Source of the DNA: JBIOYL01 sp044870185 | Lineage (GTDB): Bacteria > Actinomycetota > CALGFH01 | NCBI GenBank assembly: GCA_044870185.1 | Contig: JBIOYL010000105.1 | Coordinates: 1-7,074 of the forward strand | Direction: 5' to 3' | DNA length: 7,074 bases | In this document: positions 1 to 6,041 of the stretch, in pieces | Position numbering within the stretch: the stretch's first letter is position 1 | How the letters are laid out: each line of letters begins with the position of its first letter | Notes under the pieces: generated by a model | Databases searched by the model: none | Told to the model about the DNA's origin: nothing | Seen by the model: the letters and a program-made list of their open reading frames with translations, nothing else | Translations under genes and position numbers: made by a program

Positions 1-142
1 TGCGGGGTCGCAGTGGGTGGGCGGCGGGGTCCCAGTCGTTGAAGTCGCCGACGACGGACACCTTGCCGTCGACCGACTCCTTGGGCAGGACGAACGAGAC
101 CTTGACGGCGTTCTTGCCTTTGACGGGCGTCTGCTTGATCAC
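1..142 (-). CDS. Small CBM48 / isoamylase early-set domain protein, N-terminal part only (runs off the left edge)
   Basis: Reading leftward from a GTG at 142-140, 47 codons are open to the window edge. The protein begins MIKQTPVKGKNAVKVSFVLP. Residues 27-37 (VSVVGDFNDWD, counting from K27) followed by P-A-A-H-P-L match the core strand and loop of the CBM48/isoamylase early-set (glycogen-recognition) immunoglobulin-like fold. The G-D-F-N-x-W motif is the family hallmark. An AGGAG Shine-Dalgarno lies at 154-150, seven bases before the GTG, which fixes the start. Proteins that start so close to this motif are usually stand-alone proteins of about 90-100 residues in actinobacteria, rather than full branching or debranching enzymes; that length is inferred, since the C-terminal part is not visible. 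The likely role is binding alpha-glucan in the cytoplasm. It is divergent from the enoyl-CoA hydratase gene, with about 180 nt between them. Confidence 0.85.
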   Translation of the reverse strand, partial: MIKQTPVKGKNAVKVSFVLPKESVDGKVSVVGDFNDWDPAAHPLRPR

Positions 143-177
143 GGGAGGGCTCCTGAACGTGCTCGGGTGCCTGCGGT

Positions 178-199
178 GCGCCGGTCACAGGACCGGTGC
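178..199. repeat. Inverted repeat in the divergent intergenic region
   Basis: CCGGTC (181-186) and GACCGG (191-196) form perfect 6-bp arms around the loop ACAG. Three outer positions also pair (178-180 with 197-199, one of them G-T), giving a 9-bp stem with a 4-nt loop. No T tract follows. It lies about 40-55 nt upstream of the CBM48 start, so it could be an operator or a structure in the 5' leader of that leftward transcript. Chance occurrence in GC-rich DNA cannot be excluded. Confidence 0.45.
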
Positions 200-278
200 C
201 GACTATTGAACCAGAGCACGCAAGCAAGCCGAGCACCACGGCGGTCGGCGGCAGCGGGCCCTGCGGCGGTCGTGCCGG

Positions 279-284
279 TAGACT
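279..284 (+). promoter_or_regulatory. Possible -10 box for the enoyl-CoA hydratase gene
   Basis: TAGACT fits the TAnnnT core of actinobacterial vegetative -10 boxes. It would place transcription start near 291, giving a leader of about 30 nt that contains the AAGGAGG at 309-315. No recognisable -35 box lies 16-18 nt upstream (that stretch is GGGCCC-like), so the call is weak. Confidence 0.3.
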
Positions 285-320
285 GCCGGCCGGCCGAGGA
301 CGGCGAGCAAGGAGGGCCCG

Positions 321-1106
321 GTGGCGGAGTTCGTACGGATCGAAGTCGACGAGGGCACCCGGGTCGGGACGATCCGGCTCGACCGGCCTCCGGTGAACGC
401 GCTCAACGCGCAGGTCCAGGACGAGCTGCGCGCGGCGGCCCTGGCCGTGGGCACCGACGACCGGATCGGCGCGGTCGTGCTGTGGGGCGGCGCCAAGGTG
501 TTCGCCGCCGGCGCCGACATCAAGGAGCTGCAGGGCAGGACCTTCGCGCAGGTCGCCGCCCGGGCCGGGGCGCTCCAGGCCGCCTTCGGCGAGCTCGCCC
601 GCATCCCCAAGGTCGTGATCGCGGCGGTCACCGGCTACGCGCTCGGCGGCGGCTGCGAGCTGGCCATGACCGCCGACTTCCGCTTCGCCGCGGAGGACGC
701 CACGTTCGGCCAGCCCGAGATCCTGCTCGGCATCATCCCGGGTGCCGGCGGCACGCAGCGCCTGCCCCGGCTGGTCGGCCCGGCCAGGGCCAAGGAGCTC
801 ATCTACTCGGGCCGGTTCGTGTCGGCCGCCGAGGGCCGGGCCATCGGCCTGGTCGACGAGGTCCACCCGGCCGGCGAGGTGTACGCCAAGGCCTACGAGG
901 CGGCTGCCCGCTACGCCCGCGGCCCGGCGCTGGCCCTGCGGGCGGCCAAGCAGGCGATCGACGGCGGCCTGGACGTCGGCATCGACGCCGGCCTGCTGCT
1001 GGAGCGGCACGCCTTCCAGTCGCTGTTCGCCACCGAGGACGCCGCCGAGGGCATGGCCTCGTTCGTGCGGCAGGGCCCCGGCAAGGCCGCGTTCAAGGGC
1101 CGCTGA
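321..1106 (+). CDS. Enoyl-CoA hydratase / crotonase-family protein
   Basis: A 261-residue crotonase-fold enzyme, predicted to add water to trans-2-enoyl-CoA to give 3-hydroxyacyl-CoA in beta-oxidation in the cytosol. The length is typical for the family. The oxyanion-hole segments are present: FAAGADIKEL at 61-70 and GYALGGGCELA at 105-115. Both catalytic glutamates of classical hydratases (Glu144 and Glu164 of the rat enzyme) align with E113, in GGGCEL, and E133, in FGQPEI. The following stretch IIPGAGGTQRLPRLVG (138-153) is also characteristic. Keeping both glutamates favours a true hydratase over an isomerase or a hydrolase-type crotonase, although chain-length preference cannot be read from the sequence. 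The start is GTG at 321 with a strong AAGGAGG at 309-315. The gene stands alone and converges on the galT-like gene, with 34 nt between the stops. Distant etfBA in the same window serve the same pathway but are a separate unit. Confidence 0.95.
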   Translation: MAEFVRIEVDEGTRVGTIRLDRPPVNALNAQVQDELRAAALAVGTDDRIGAVVLWGGAKVFAAGADIKELQGRTFAQVAARAGALQAAFGELARIPKVVIAAVTGYALGGGCELAMTADFRFAAEDATFGQPEILLGIIPGAGGTQRLPRLVGPARAKELIYSGRFVSAAEGRAIGLVDEVHPAGEVYAKAYEAAARYARGPALALRAAKQAIDGGLDVGIDAGLLLERHAFQSLFATEDAAEGMASFVRQGPGKAAFKGR

Positions 1107-1140
1107 CGGGGTGCCCGGGCTCGACGGCCGCGACGACGCC

Positions 1141-2193
1141 TCAGCCGACCGCGGCGGCGCGCAGCAGCCCGGCGGCGGCGTCCGGGTCGACCACGTTGAT
1201 GACCACGCCGGTGCCGAGCTCGAAGCCGCCGAAGCTGGTCAGCCTGGGGTACAGGTGCAGGTGCCAGTGGAAGTCGGCGGTCCCGGGCGGGGCGGTGTGC
1301 AGCACGAGGTTGTAGGGCGGCGACCCGCCGACGGCCGCGGCCAGGCGGGCGACCAGGCGCCGCACCGCGCCGGCCAGGGTCAGCTCGGCGTCCTCGCCGA
1401 GCTGCTCCAGACCACCCCCGTGCTGGGCGGGCAGCAGCAGGCCCTCGAACGGCGCCGTCGACGCCCACGGGCACAGCGCCACCAGCTCGGCGGCCGCCTC
1501 GACCACCCGGGGGCCGCCCGACTCGGCCTGGAGCATCCGGCAGGCCGCGCAGCCCGGCCCCGACAGCCGCTTCAGCTCGGTGCGGAGCAGCGGCGGGCGC
1601 GCCGCGGTGGCGAAGATCTGGCTGTGCGGGTGCTCCAGGGAGGCCCCGGAGATGCGGCCCTGGTTGACGACGATCACCACCGAGCCGACCTGCGGCCCGG
1701 CGTGGGCGGCCAGGCGGGCCCGGTAGGCGGCGAGCACCCGGGCGACGTGCCCGTCGTCCATGTCGGCCAGGCTGGCGGAATGGTCGGGGCTGTGGATCAC
1801 CACCTCGTGGCCGCCCGCGGTCGGGCCGGCCAGGTACAGGCCGTTGCCGGTGGGCAGGCCGCCCGCTCCGGCGAAGGCGGGGAACTTGTTGGGCACGACC
1901 CGCACCCGCCAGCCCGGCCCGTCGGCCGCGCTGTCCGGGGCGCGGTCGGCCCACAGCTCGGGCGGCGTCATGTGCTCGTGGCCCGGGCAGAAGGGACAGC
2001 CGAACGGCCCTCGAGGCGGGACCTCGTCGTGCAGGAACGCCTGTGGGCGGGCCGCCCGCCCGGCCGCGATGGCGGCCCAGCGGCCGGTCAGGGGATCCCG
2101 GCGCAGCTCGCCCGGGGCGGTCGGCGGCGCGGGCGTGGGCGCCAGGCCGGAGGTCCGATGCTCGATGGCCGGGAGCAGGGGGTGGGCTGACAC
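1141..2193 (-). CDS. galT: Galactose-1-phosphate uridylyltransferase-like protein (GalT/HIT superfamily)
   Basis: A 350-residue GalT-family nucleotidyltransferase. In the Leloir pathway GalT exchanges galactose-1-phosphate with UDP-glucose through a uridylylated histidine. Visible landmarks, aligned to the E. coli enzyme, are C66-x-x-C69 (GCPFCPGHE, zinc ligands), SPDHS with H138 (equivalent to His115), and H188-P-H190-S-Q192, where H190 would be the nucleophile. The C-terminal HIT half ends in FHWHLHLYPR (308-317), matching the second metal-site histidines. A further CxxC lies at C215/C218. The active site reads HPHSQ instead of the HPHGQ of E. coli, as in divergent bacterial, archaeal and plant members, one of which is an ADP-glucose phosphorylase. 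The exact nucleotide sugar is therefore open. The start is GTG at 2193-2191 with GAGAAGG at 2204-2198, four bases away. No galK or galE is adjacent. Family assignment is secure; the Leloir role is probable only. Confidence 0.9.
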   Translation of the reverse strand: MSAHPLLPAIEHRTSGLAPTPAPPTAPGELRRDPLTGRWAAIAAGRAARPQAFLHDEVPPRGPFGCPFCPGHEHMTPPELWADRAPDSAADGPGWRVRVVPNKFPAFAGAGGLPTGNGLYLAGPTAGGHEVVIHSPDHSASLADMDDGHVARVLAAYRARLAAHAGPQVGSVVIVVNQGRISGASLEHPHSQIFATAARPPLLRTELKRLSGPGCAACRMLQAESGGPRVVEAAAELVALCPWASTAPFEGLLLPAQHGGGLEQLGEDAELTLAGAVRRLVARLAAAVGGSPPYNLVLHTAPPGTADFHWHLHLYPRLTSFGGFELGTGVVINVVDPDAAAGLLRAAAVG

Positions 2194-2228
2194 GGTGCCT
2201 TCTCGTCGGTGAGGAACGGCTCCCCGGA

Positions 2229-2234
2229 ACTGTA
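2229..2234 (-). promoter_or_regulatory. Possible -10 box of the galT-like gene
   Basis: Read on the minus strand this is TACAGT, which fits TAnnnT. Transcription would start near 2222 and give a leader of about 29 nt containing the GAGAAGG ribosome-binding site. The -35 position holds only a GCGACC-like sequence (around 2253-2258), a poor match to TTGACA. This is a candidate only. Confidence 0.35.
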
Positions 2235-2284
2235 GCTCCGCTGCGATGCTCCGGTCGCGCCGGGCGCTCCGCTGACCTCGCTAC
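2232..2284. repeat. Short repeated GCTCCG(CTG) motifs between GTAGC and GCTAC
   Basis: GCTCCGCTG occurs at 2235-2243 and again at 2266-2274, and a related GCTCCGGTC lies at 2248-2256. The block is bounded by the inverted pair GTAGC (2232-2236) and GCTAC (2280-2284). It lies in the galT upstream region and overlaps its possible promoter. It may be a decayed dispersed intergenic repeat or simple compositional bias; no function is assigned. Confidence 0.35.
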
Positions 2285-2322
2285 GCACATCGACGGGTGC
2301 GGGCGGCCCGGGGCGCTCGAAT

Positions 2323-2377
2323 CCGGCCCGATCTTCGTCAGCGGGACGACGTGCGTCGGAGACGAAGATCGGGCCGG
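2323..2377 (-). terminator. Large perfect hairpin downstream of the ABC permease, likely transcription terminator
   Basis: The arms 2323-2339 (CCGGCCCGATCTTCGTC) and 2361-2377 are perfect 17-bp reverse complements. The 21-nt loop has its own small CGAC...GTCG stem. The structure begins nine bases beyond the permease stop codon on the minus strand and lies before the galT promoter region. This is where a terminator of the ABC operon would insulate galT. No T run follows, which is common for GC-rich actinobacterial terminators. Being symmetric, it would fold in transcripts from either strand. Confidence 0.75.
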
Positions 2378-2385
2378 GCTCCGCG

Positions 2386-3201
2386 TCAGCCGCGCCGGTA
2401 GCGGGCGACGGCCAGGGGGGCGAAGACGACGACGATCCCGGCCGCCCACAGCAGTGAGCGGGCGACGTAGAAGCCGGCGGGGTGGCCGAGCAGGAACTCG
2501 ACCGCGTGGCCCTGGGTGAGCGCCCGGACCGCGTCGACCATGTACGTGATGGGCTGGTGCTCGGCGACGGTACGGAGCCAGCCCGGCATCGTCTCCACCG
2601 GCACGTACGCGCTCGAGACGAAGGTCAGGGGAAAGACCAGGAGCGACATCCCCTGGGCGGCCTGGGCGGTGCCGGCGAACAGGCCGAGGGCGATGAAGAC
2701 CCATTCGAAGGCGAAGCCGAACACCATGCACAACCCGAAGGCGGCCAGCGCGTCGGTCAGGGACCCGTGCAGGCGGAAGCCGACGGCGAAGCCGACGGCG
2801 GTCGTGATCGCCAGGCTCCATGCCAGCACGGCGGTGTCGGCCAGCGCCCGTCCGGCCAGCACCGCGCCGCGCGGGATGGGCAGGGAGCGCAGCCGGTCGA
2901 CGAAGCCCTGCTCGAGGTCCTCGGCCATCCCGGCGGCGGCACCCGTGCCGCTGAACAGCACCGCGGTGGTGACGAAGCCGGGCACGAGGAAGTCGACGTA
3001 GGCAAGCCCGCCCGCCCCGATCGCGCCGCCGAACACGTAGCGGAAGATCAGCAGGAACATGGCGGCCTGGATGGTGCCCAGCACCACCAGCTGGGGCGTG
3101 CGCAGGAACTTCAGGATGCTGCGGCGGGCGACGGCCAGCGTGCTCGCCGACAGGGTGGTTGGGCGGTCGGGTGGGCGGGTGGTGGCGGCGATCGTGGCCA
3201 T
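2386..3201 (-). CDS. ABC-2 type (DrrB-like) transporter permease
   Basis: A 271-residue integral membrane protein of the ABC-2 class, related to the daunorubicin-resistance permease DrrB. A short hydrophilic N-terminus is followed by about six hydrophobic segments, roughly at residues 37-57, 71-91, 118-141, 150-173, 183-203 and 246-266. The segment MAEDLEQGFVDRLRSLPIPR (92-111) and the later SAYVPVETMPGWL...HQPITYMVDAVRAL (197-228) are typical of the family. It is expected to form the membrane channel with the ATPase encoded just upstream and to export a lipophilic compound; the substrate cannot be inferred. The ATG at 3201-3199 has a strong AAGGAGG at 3218-3212, ten bases before it. Only 28 nt separate it from the ATPase stop, so the two are co-transcribed. 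A large hairpin follows the stop. Confidence 0.93.
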   Translation of the reverse strand: MATIAATTRPPDRPTTLSASTLAVARRSILKFLRTPQLVVLGTIQAAMFLLIFRYVFGGAIGAGGLAYVDFLVPGFVTTAVLFSGTGAAAGMAEDLEQGFVDRLRSLPIPRGAVLAGRALADTAVLAWSLAITTAVGFAVGFRLHGSLTDALAAFGLCMVFGFAFEWVFIALGLFAGTAQAAQGMSLLVFPLTFVSSAYVPVETMPGWLRTVAEHQPITYMVDAVRALTQGHAVEFLLGHPAGFYVARSLLWAAGIVVVFAPLAVARYRRG

Positions 3202-3229
3202 GACTGGCTGTCCTCCTTGTCGGTGGCGG

Positions 3230-4207
<978 letters not shown>

Positions 4208-4238
4208 TGGAGCCTCCTCTCGGTGGTGCGTCCACGGC

Positions 4239-4264
4239 CAGTATCACCCTTCCGATGGATACTG
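4239..4264. promoter_or_regulatory. Inverted repeat CAGTATC-N12-GATACTG spanning the ABC promoter, possible operator
   Basis: CAGTATC (4239-4245) and GATACTG (4258-4264) are perfect 7-bp inverted arms with a 12-nt spacer. One arm contains the whole -10 box and the other overlaps the end of the -35 box by two bases. A dimeric repressor bound here would cover the promoter. No regulator is demonstrated; the adjacent TetR is the obvious candidate. Confidence 0.55.
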
Positions 4265-4268
4265 TCAA
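4240..4268 (-). promoter_or_regulatory. Sigma-70-type promoter of the ABC exporter operon
   Basis: On the minus strand a perfect TTGACA (-35, 4268-4263) is followed by a 17-nt spacer and GATACT (-10, 4245-4240). Transcription would begin near 4233, giving a leader of about 26 nt with the ATPase ribosome-binding site. This is the best promoter match in the window. It is overlapped and flanked by palindromes, so it should be repressible by the divergent TetR protein. Confidence 0.8.
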
Positions 4269-4293
4269 CCATCTAGATGATTCTTCCATCTAG
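4267..4293. promoter_or_regulatory. Palindromic CATCTAG cluster, probable TetR operator between tetR and the ABC operon
   Basis: CATCTAGATG (4270-4279) is a perfect 10-bp palindrome. It extends to 4267-4282 with a single mismatched pair, forming an imperfect 16-bp dyad. A second CATCTAG at 4287-4293 repeats in the same orientation 17 nt downstream, and it also makes an inverted pair with CTAGATG (4273-4279) across 7 nt. The dyad overlaps the ABC -35 box at 4267-4268, and the cluster covers the -35 region of tetR. This fits local autorepression, which is common for TetR regulators with divergent exporters. Confidence 0.65.
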
Positions 4294-4303
4294 GCGGATG
4301 ACA

Positions 4304-4312
4304 TGCTAGGAT
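4304..4312 (+). promoter_or_regulatory. Extended -10 promoter of the tetR gene
   Basis: TGC followed by TAGGAT (4307-4312) matches the extended -10 pattern TGnTAnnnT. The -35 region (about 4283-4289) is weak and lies in the CATCTAG cluster. Transcription would start about 4318-4320, essentially at the ATG at 4319, so the mRNA may be leaderless. A weak AGGA at 4308-4311 would serve only if transcription starts further upstream. Confidence 0.55.
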
Positions 4313-4318
4313 CGAGCC

Positions 4319-4987
4319 ATGGCAACGGCAGGTGCGAGACGAACGGCGAAGGCAGGCCGGCCCCGCCGGGCACCCCCTGCCTCCGAGCGCCGGCGGGATC
4401 CCGAGCGGACACGGGAGCGGATCCTCCAGGCCGCCCTGGAGGAGTTCGCCGCCAAGGGGTTCGCCGGGGCCCGGGTGCACGACATCGCCGCCGCCGCCGG
4501 CGTGAACAAGCAGCTCATCTCCTATTACTTCGGCGGCAAGGAGGGGCTGTACCGCGCGCTCACGCGGCGCTGGCTGGCCATGGAGGCGGAGTTCGCCGGC
4601 CCGGACGTTCCGGCCGAGGAGATGATCGGCGCCTACCTGGATGCGGCCATCACCCAGCCTGACCTGGTCCGCCTGCTCCTGTGGCAAGGGCTGGCAGACG
4701 CGCAGCACGTCGGGGCGGACCTTGAGGAAGCCGGCGCCCGCACCCGCAAGGACCTCGAGGACCTGCGGCGCCGCCAGGCCTCGGGCGAGCTCAGCGACGA
4801 GTTCGACCCGGAGTTTATGCTGCTGGTGCTGATGGCCGCCGCCGCCGCACCGGTGTCGCTTCCTCAGATGGTGCGCGGGATCTACGGTGTCGATGCCGGC
4901 TCGCCGGAGTTCGCCGAGCCCTACCGGAAGCAGCTCCAGCGGCTGTTCGCGCCCCGCCGCGAACGGGCGCGACGAGCCGAGCGGTGA
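4319..4987 (+). CDS. TetR/AcrR-family transcriptional regulator
   Basis: A 222-residue TetR-family repressor. A basic, Ala/Pro-rich tail (1-30) precedes the N-terminal DNA-binding domain at about 31-80: TRERILQAALEEFAAKGF (31-48), then the helix-turn-helix with recognition segment GVNKQLISYYFGGKEGLYRAL (its first residue is 61, its last 81). The remaining helical part is the dimerisation and ligand-binding domain, whose sequence does not reveal the inducer. It ends in a basic tail (APRRERARRAER). The gene is divergent from the DrrAB-like operon, and the 111 nt between the starts contain a strong ABC promoter overlapped by palindromes. By analogy with other TetR-exporter pairs it probably represses the exporter and itself until a ligand binds. 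The ATG at 4319 has at best a weak AGGA upstream and may be read from a leaderless transcript. An internal start is unlikely, since the helix-turn-helix needs the region from about residue 31. Confidence 0.93.
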   Translation: MATAGARRTAKAGRPRRAPPASERRRDPERTRERILQAALEEFAAKGFAGARVHDIAAAAGVNKQLISYYFGGKEGLYRALTRRWLAMEAEFAGPDVPAEEMIGAYLDAAITQPDLVRLLLWQGLADAQHVGADLEEAGARTRKDLEDLRRRQASGELSDEFDPEFMLLVLMAAAAAPVSLPQMVRGIYGVDAGSPEFAEPYRKQLQRLFAPRRERARRAER

Positions 4988-5070
4988 GCGTGCCGGCCGG
5001 CGAAGCAGCGGATCCGCCCGCACCAGGAACCACGCCCACCCCGGCCCATGGGGCACAATGAGGCATCGGC

Positions 5071-5170
5071 CGGGCCACCGCGGCCCGCCGGGCCACCGCG
5101 GCCCGCCGGGCCACTGCAACCCGCCGGGCCACCGCGGCCCGCCGACGGCCGGCCGGGCGACGAGGCCCGC
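5071..5170. repeat. Tandem 18-bp repeat: four copies plus a degenerate fifth, upstream of etfB
   Basis: The unit CGGGCCACCGCGGCCCGC occurs at 5071-5088, 5089-5106, 5107-5124 (three substitutions, giving CTGCAA in place of CCGCGG) and 5125-5142. After 11 nt a decayed copy with one deletion and two substitutions lies at 5154-5170. Each full unit has GGGCC...GGCCC arms and can fold, so an RNA from here could be highly structured. It lies in the 215-nt spacer between tetR and etfB and ends about 30 nt before the etfB start. I see no clear promoter in this spacer; CACAAT at 5054-5059 is a weak -10 candidate without a -35. Confidence 0.85.
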
Positions 5171-5202
5171 CTGGCTGCGACGAACACTTGGAGGGCGACG
5201 GC

Positions 5203-5988
5203 GTGAAGATCCTCGTGACGGTCAAGCGGGTGCCGGACACGGCCGCCGAGAAGCGACTCGACCCGGCCGACAAGACCCTGGACCGCGAGTCGGTCGAGAC
5301 CATCCTGAACCCGGTGGACGAGTACGCCATCGAGGAGGCCCTGCGCCTCAAGGAGGCGCAGGGCGGCGAGGTGGTCATCCTGTGCATGGGGCCGCCGAGC
5401 GCGCTGCCCACGGTGCGCAAGGCGCTGTCGATGGGGGCCGACTCGGCCGTCCACGTCCACGACGACGCGCTGCACGGCTCGTGCGTGTTCAACACGGCCA
5501 GGGTCCTGGCCGCGGCCATCCGCAAGGTCTCACCGGACATCGTCATCACCGGCTCGGAGTCGACCGACGCGCGTACCTCGCTGGTCCCGAGCGCCCTCGC
5601 CGAGTACCTCGGCTGGCCCGGCCTCACCGCGGCCAAGAAGCTGGAGGTGGACGGGACCACGATCCGCATCCAGCGGGAGACCGAGAGCGGCCACGACGTG
5701 GTCGAGGCGCCGGGACCGGCCGTGGTCAGCGTCGTCAAGGGCATCAACGAGCCCCGCTACCCGTCGTTCAAGGGCATCATGGCCGCCAAGTCGAGGCCGG
5801 TGACCGACTACTCGCTGGCCGATCTGGGCATCGACCCGTCCACCGTGGGGCTGGCCGGCGCCACCACCGAGGTCGTCGACTTCGCCCCGCGCCCACCCCG
5901 CCAGGCCGGCCAGGTCGTCAAGGACCCGGGCGACGGCTCGGCGGCCGTGGAGCTGGCCGACTTCCTCGCCGCGAACAAGTTCATCTAG
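5203..5988 (+). CDS. etfB: Electron transfer flavoprotein subunit beta
   Basis: A 261-residue EtfB, the AMP-binding beta subunit of the soluble heterodimer that accepts electrons from acyl-CoA dehydrogenases and passes them to ETF:quinone oxidoreductase. The N-terminus MKILVTVKRVPD, then NPVDEYAIEEALRLKE (36-51), RKALSMGADSAVHV (72-85) and HGSCVFNTA (91-99) follow the family. GSESTDARTSLVPSALAEYLGWP (first residue 117, last 139) is the nucleotide-binding loop in the form I recall from actinobacterial FixA. INEPRYPSFKGIMAAKSRPV (181-200) is the EtfB signature and partner-recognition region. I place the start at GTG 5203, not the in-frame TTG at 5188: translation from GTG gives the standard MKILV terminus, and GGAGGG at 5190-5195 is seven bases upstream, overlapping the TTG. 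etfA follows after 53 nt in the same direction, so the two form an operon. Housekeeping beta-oxidation or amino-acid catabolism is the expected role; nothing suggests a bifurcating ETF, although that was not tested. Confidence 0.95.
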   Translation: MKILVTVKRVPDTAAEKRLDPADKTLDRESVETILNPVDEYAIEEALRLKEAQGGEVVILCMGPPSALPTVRKALSMGADSAVHVHDDALHGSCVFNTARVLAAAIRKVSPDIVITGSESTDARTSLVPSALAEYLGWPGLTAAKKLEVDGTTIRIQRETESGHDVVEAPGPAVVSVVKGINEPRYPSFKGIMAAKSRPVTDYSLADLGIDPSTVGLAGATTEVVDFAPRPPRQAGQVVKDPGDGSAAVELADFLAANKFI

Positions 5989-6041
5989 CGGCTCCACCTT
6001 GCGTGGGTCCGCCGCTGACGACTCGAGAAAGGCAGCACCGT

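Larger units (their letters stand above)
143..320. other. Divergent intergenic region between the CBM48 gene and the enoyl-CoA hydratase gene
   Basis: No coding sequence with convincing signals is seen here. It must hold the promoters and 5' leaders of two divergent genes. It contains an AGGAG for the leftward gene (150-154), a hairpin at 178-199, a slightly AT-richer patch at 200-215, and AAGGAGG for the rightward gene (309-315). No clear TTGACA-like -35 box was found on either strand. Confidence 0.6.

Noticed and set aside
1107..1140. Terminator between the convergent hydratase and galT genes
   Set aside because: The only symmetry is the loopless palindrome GCCCGGGC at 1113-1120, too short and without a T tract to support a call.
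17..1315. A 432-codon plus-strand frame over the enoyl-CoA hydratase
   Set aside because: It lies in another frame from the hydratase, whose motifs, length and ribosome-binding site are all convincing.
911..2821. A 636-codon minus-strand frame across the hydratase, galT and permease
   Set aside because: It overlaps three genes with clear family motifs, and its translation is low-complexity Arg/Pro/Ala without any domain.
5071..5170. CRISPR array
   Set aside because: Units are 18 bp and directly abutting, without unique spacers, so this is an ordinary tandem repeat.
5188..5202. TTG at 5188 as the etfB start
   Set aside because: The GTG at 5203 gives the canonical MKILVTVKRVPD terminus with a Shine-Dalgarno seven bases away; the TTG lies within that Shine-Dalgarno region.
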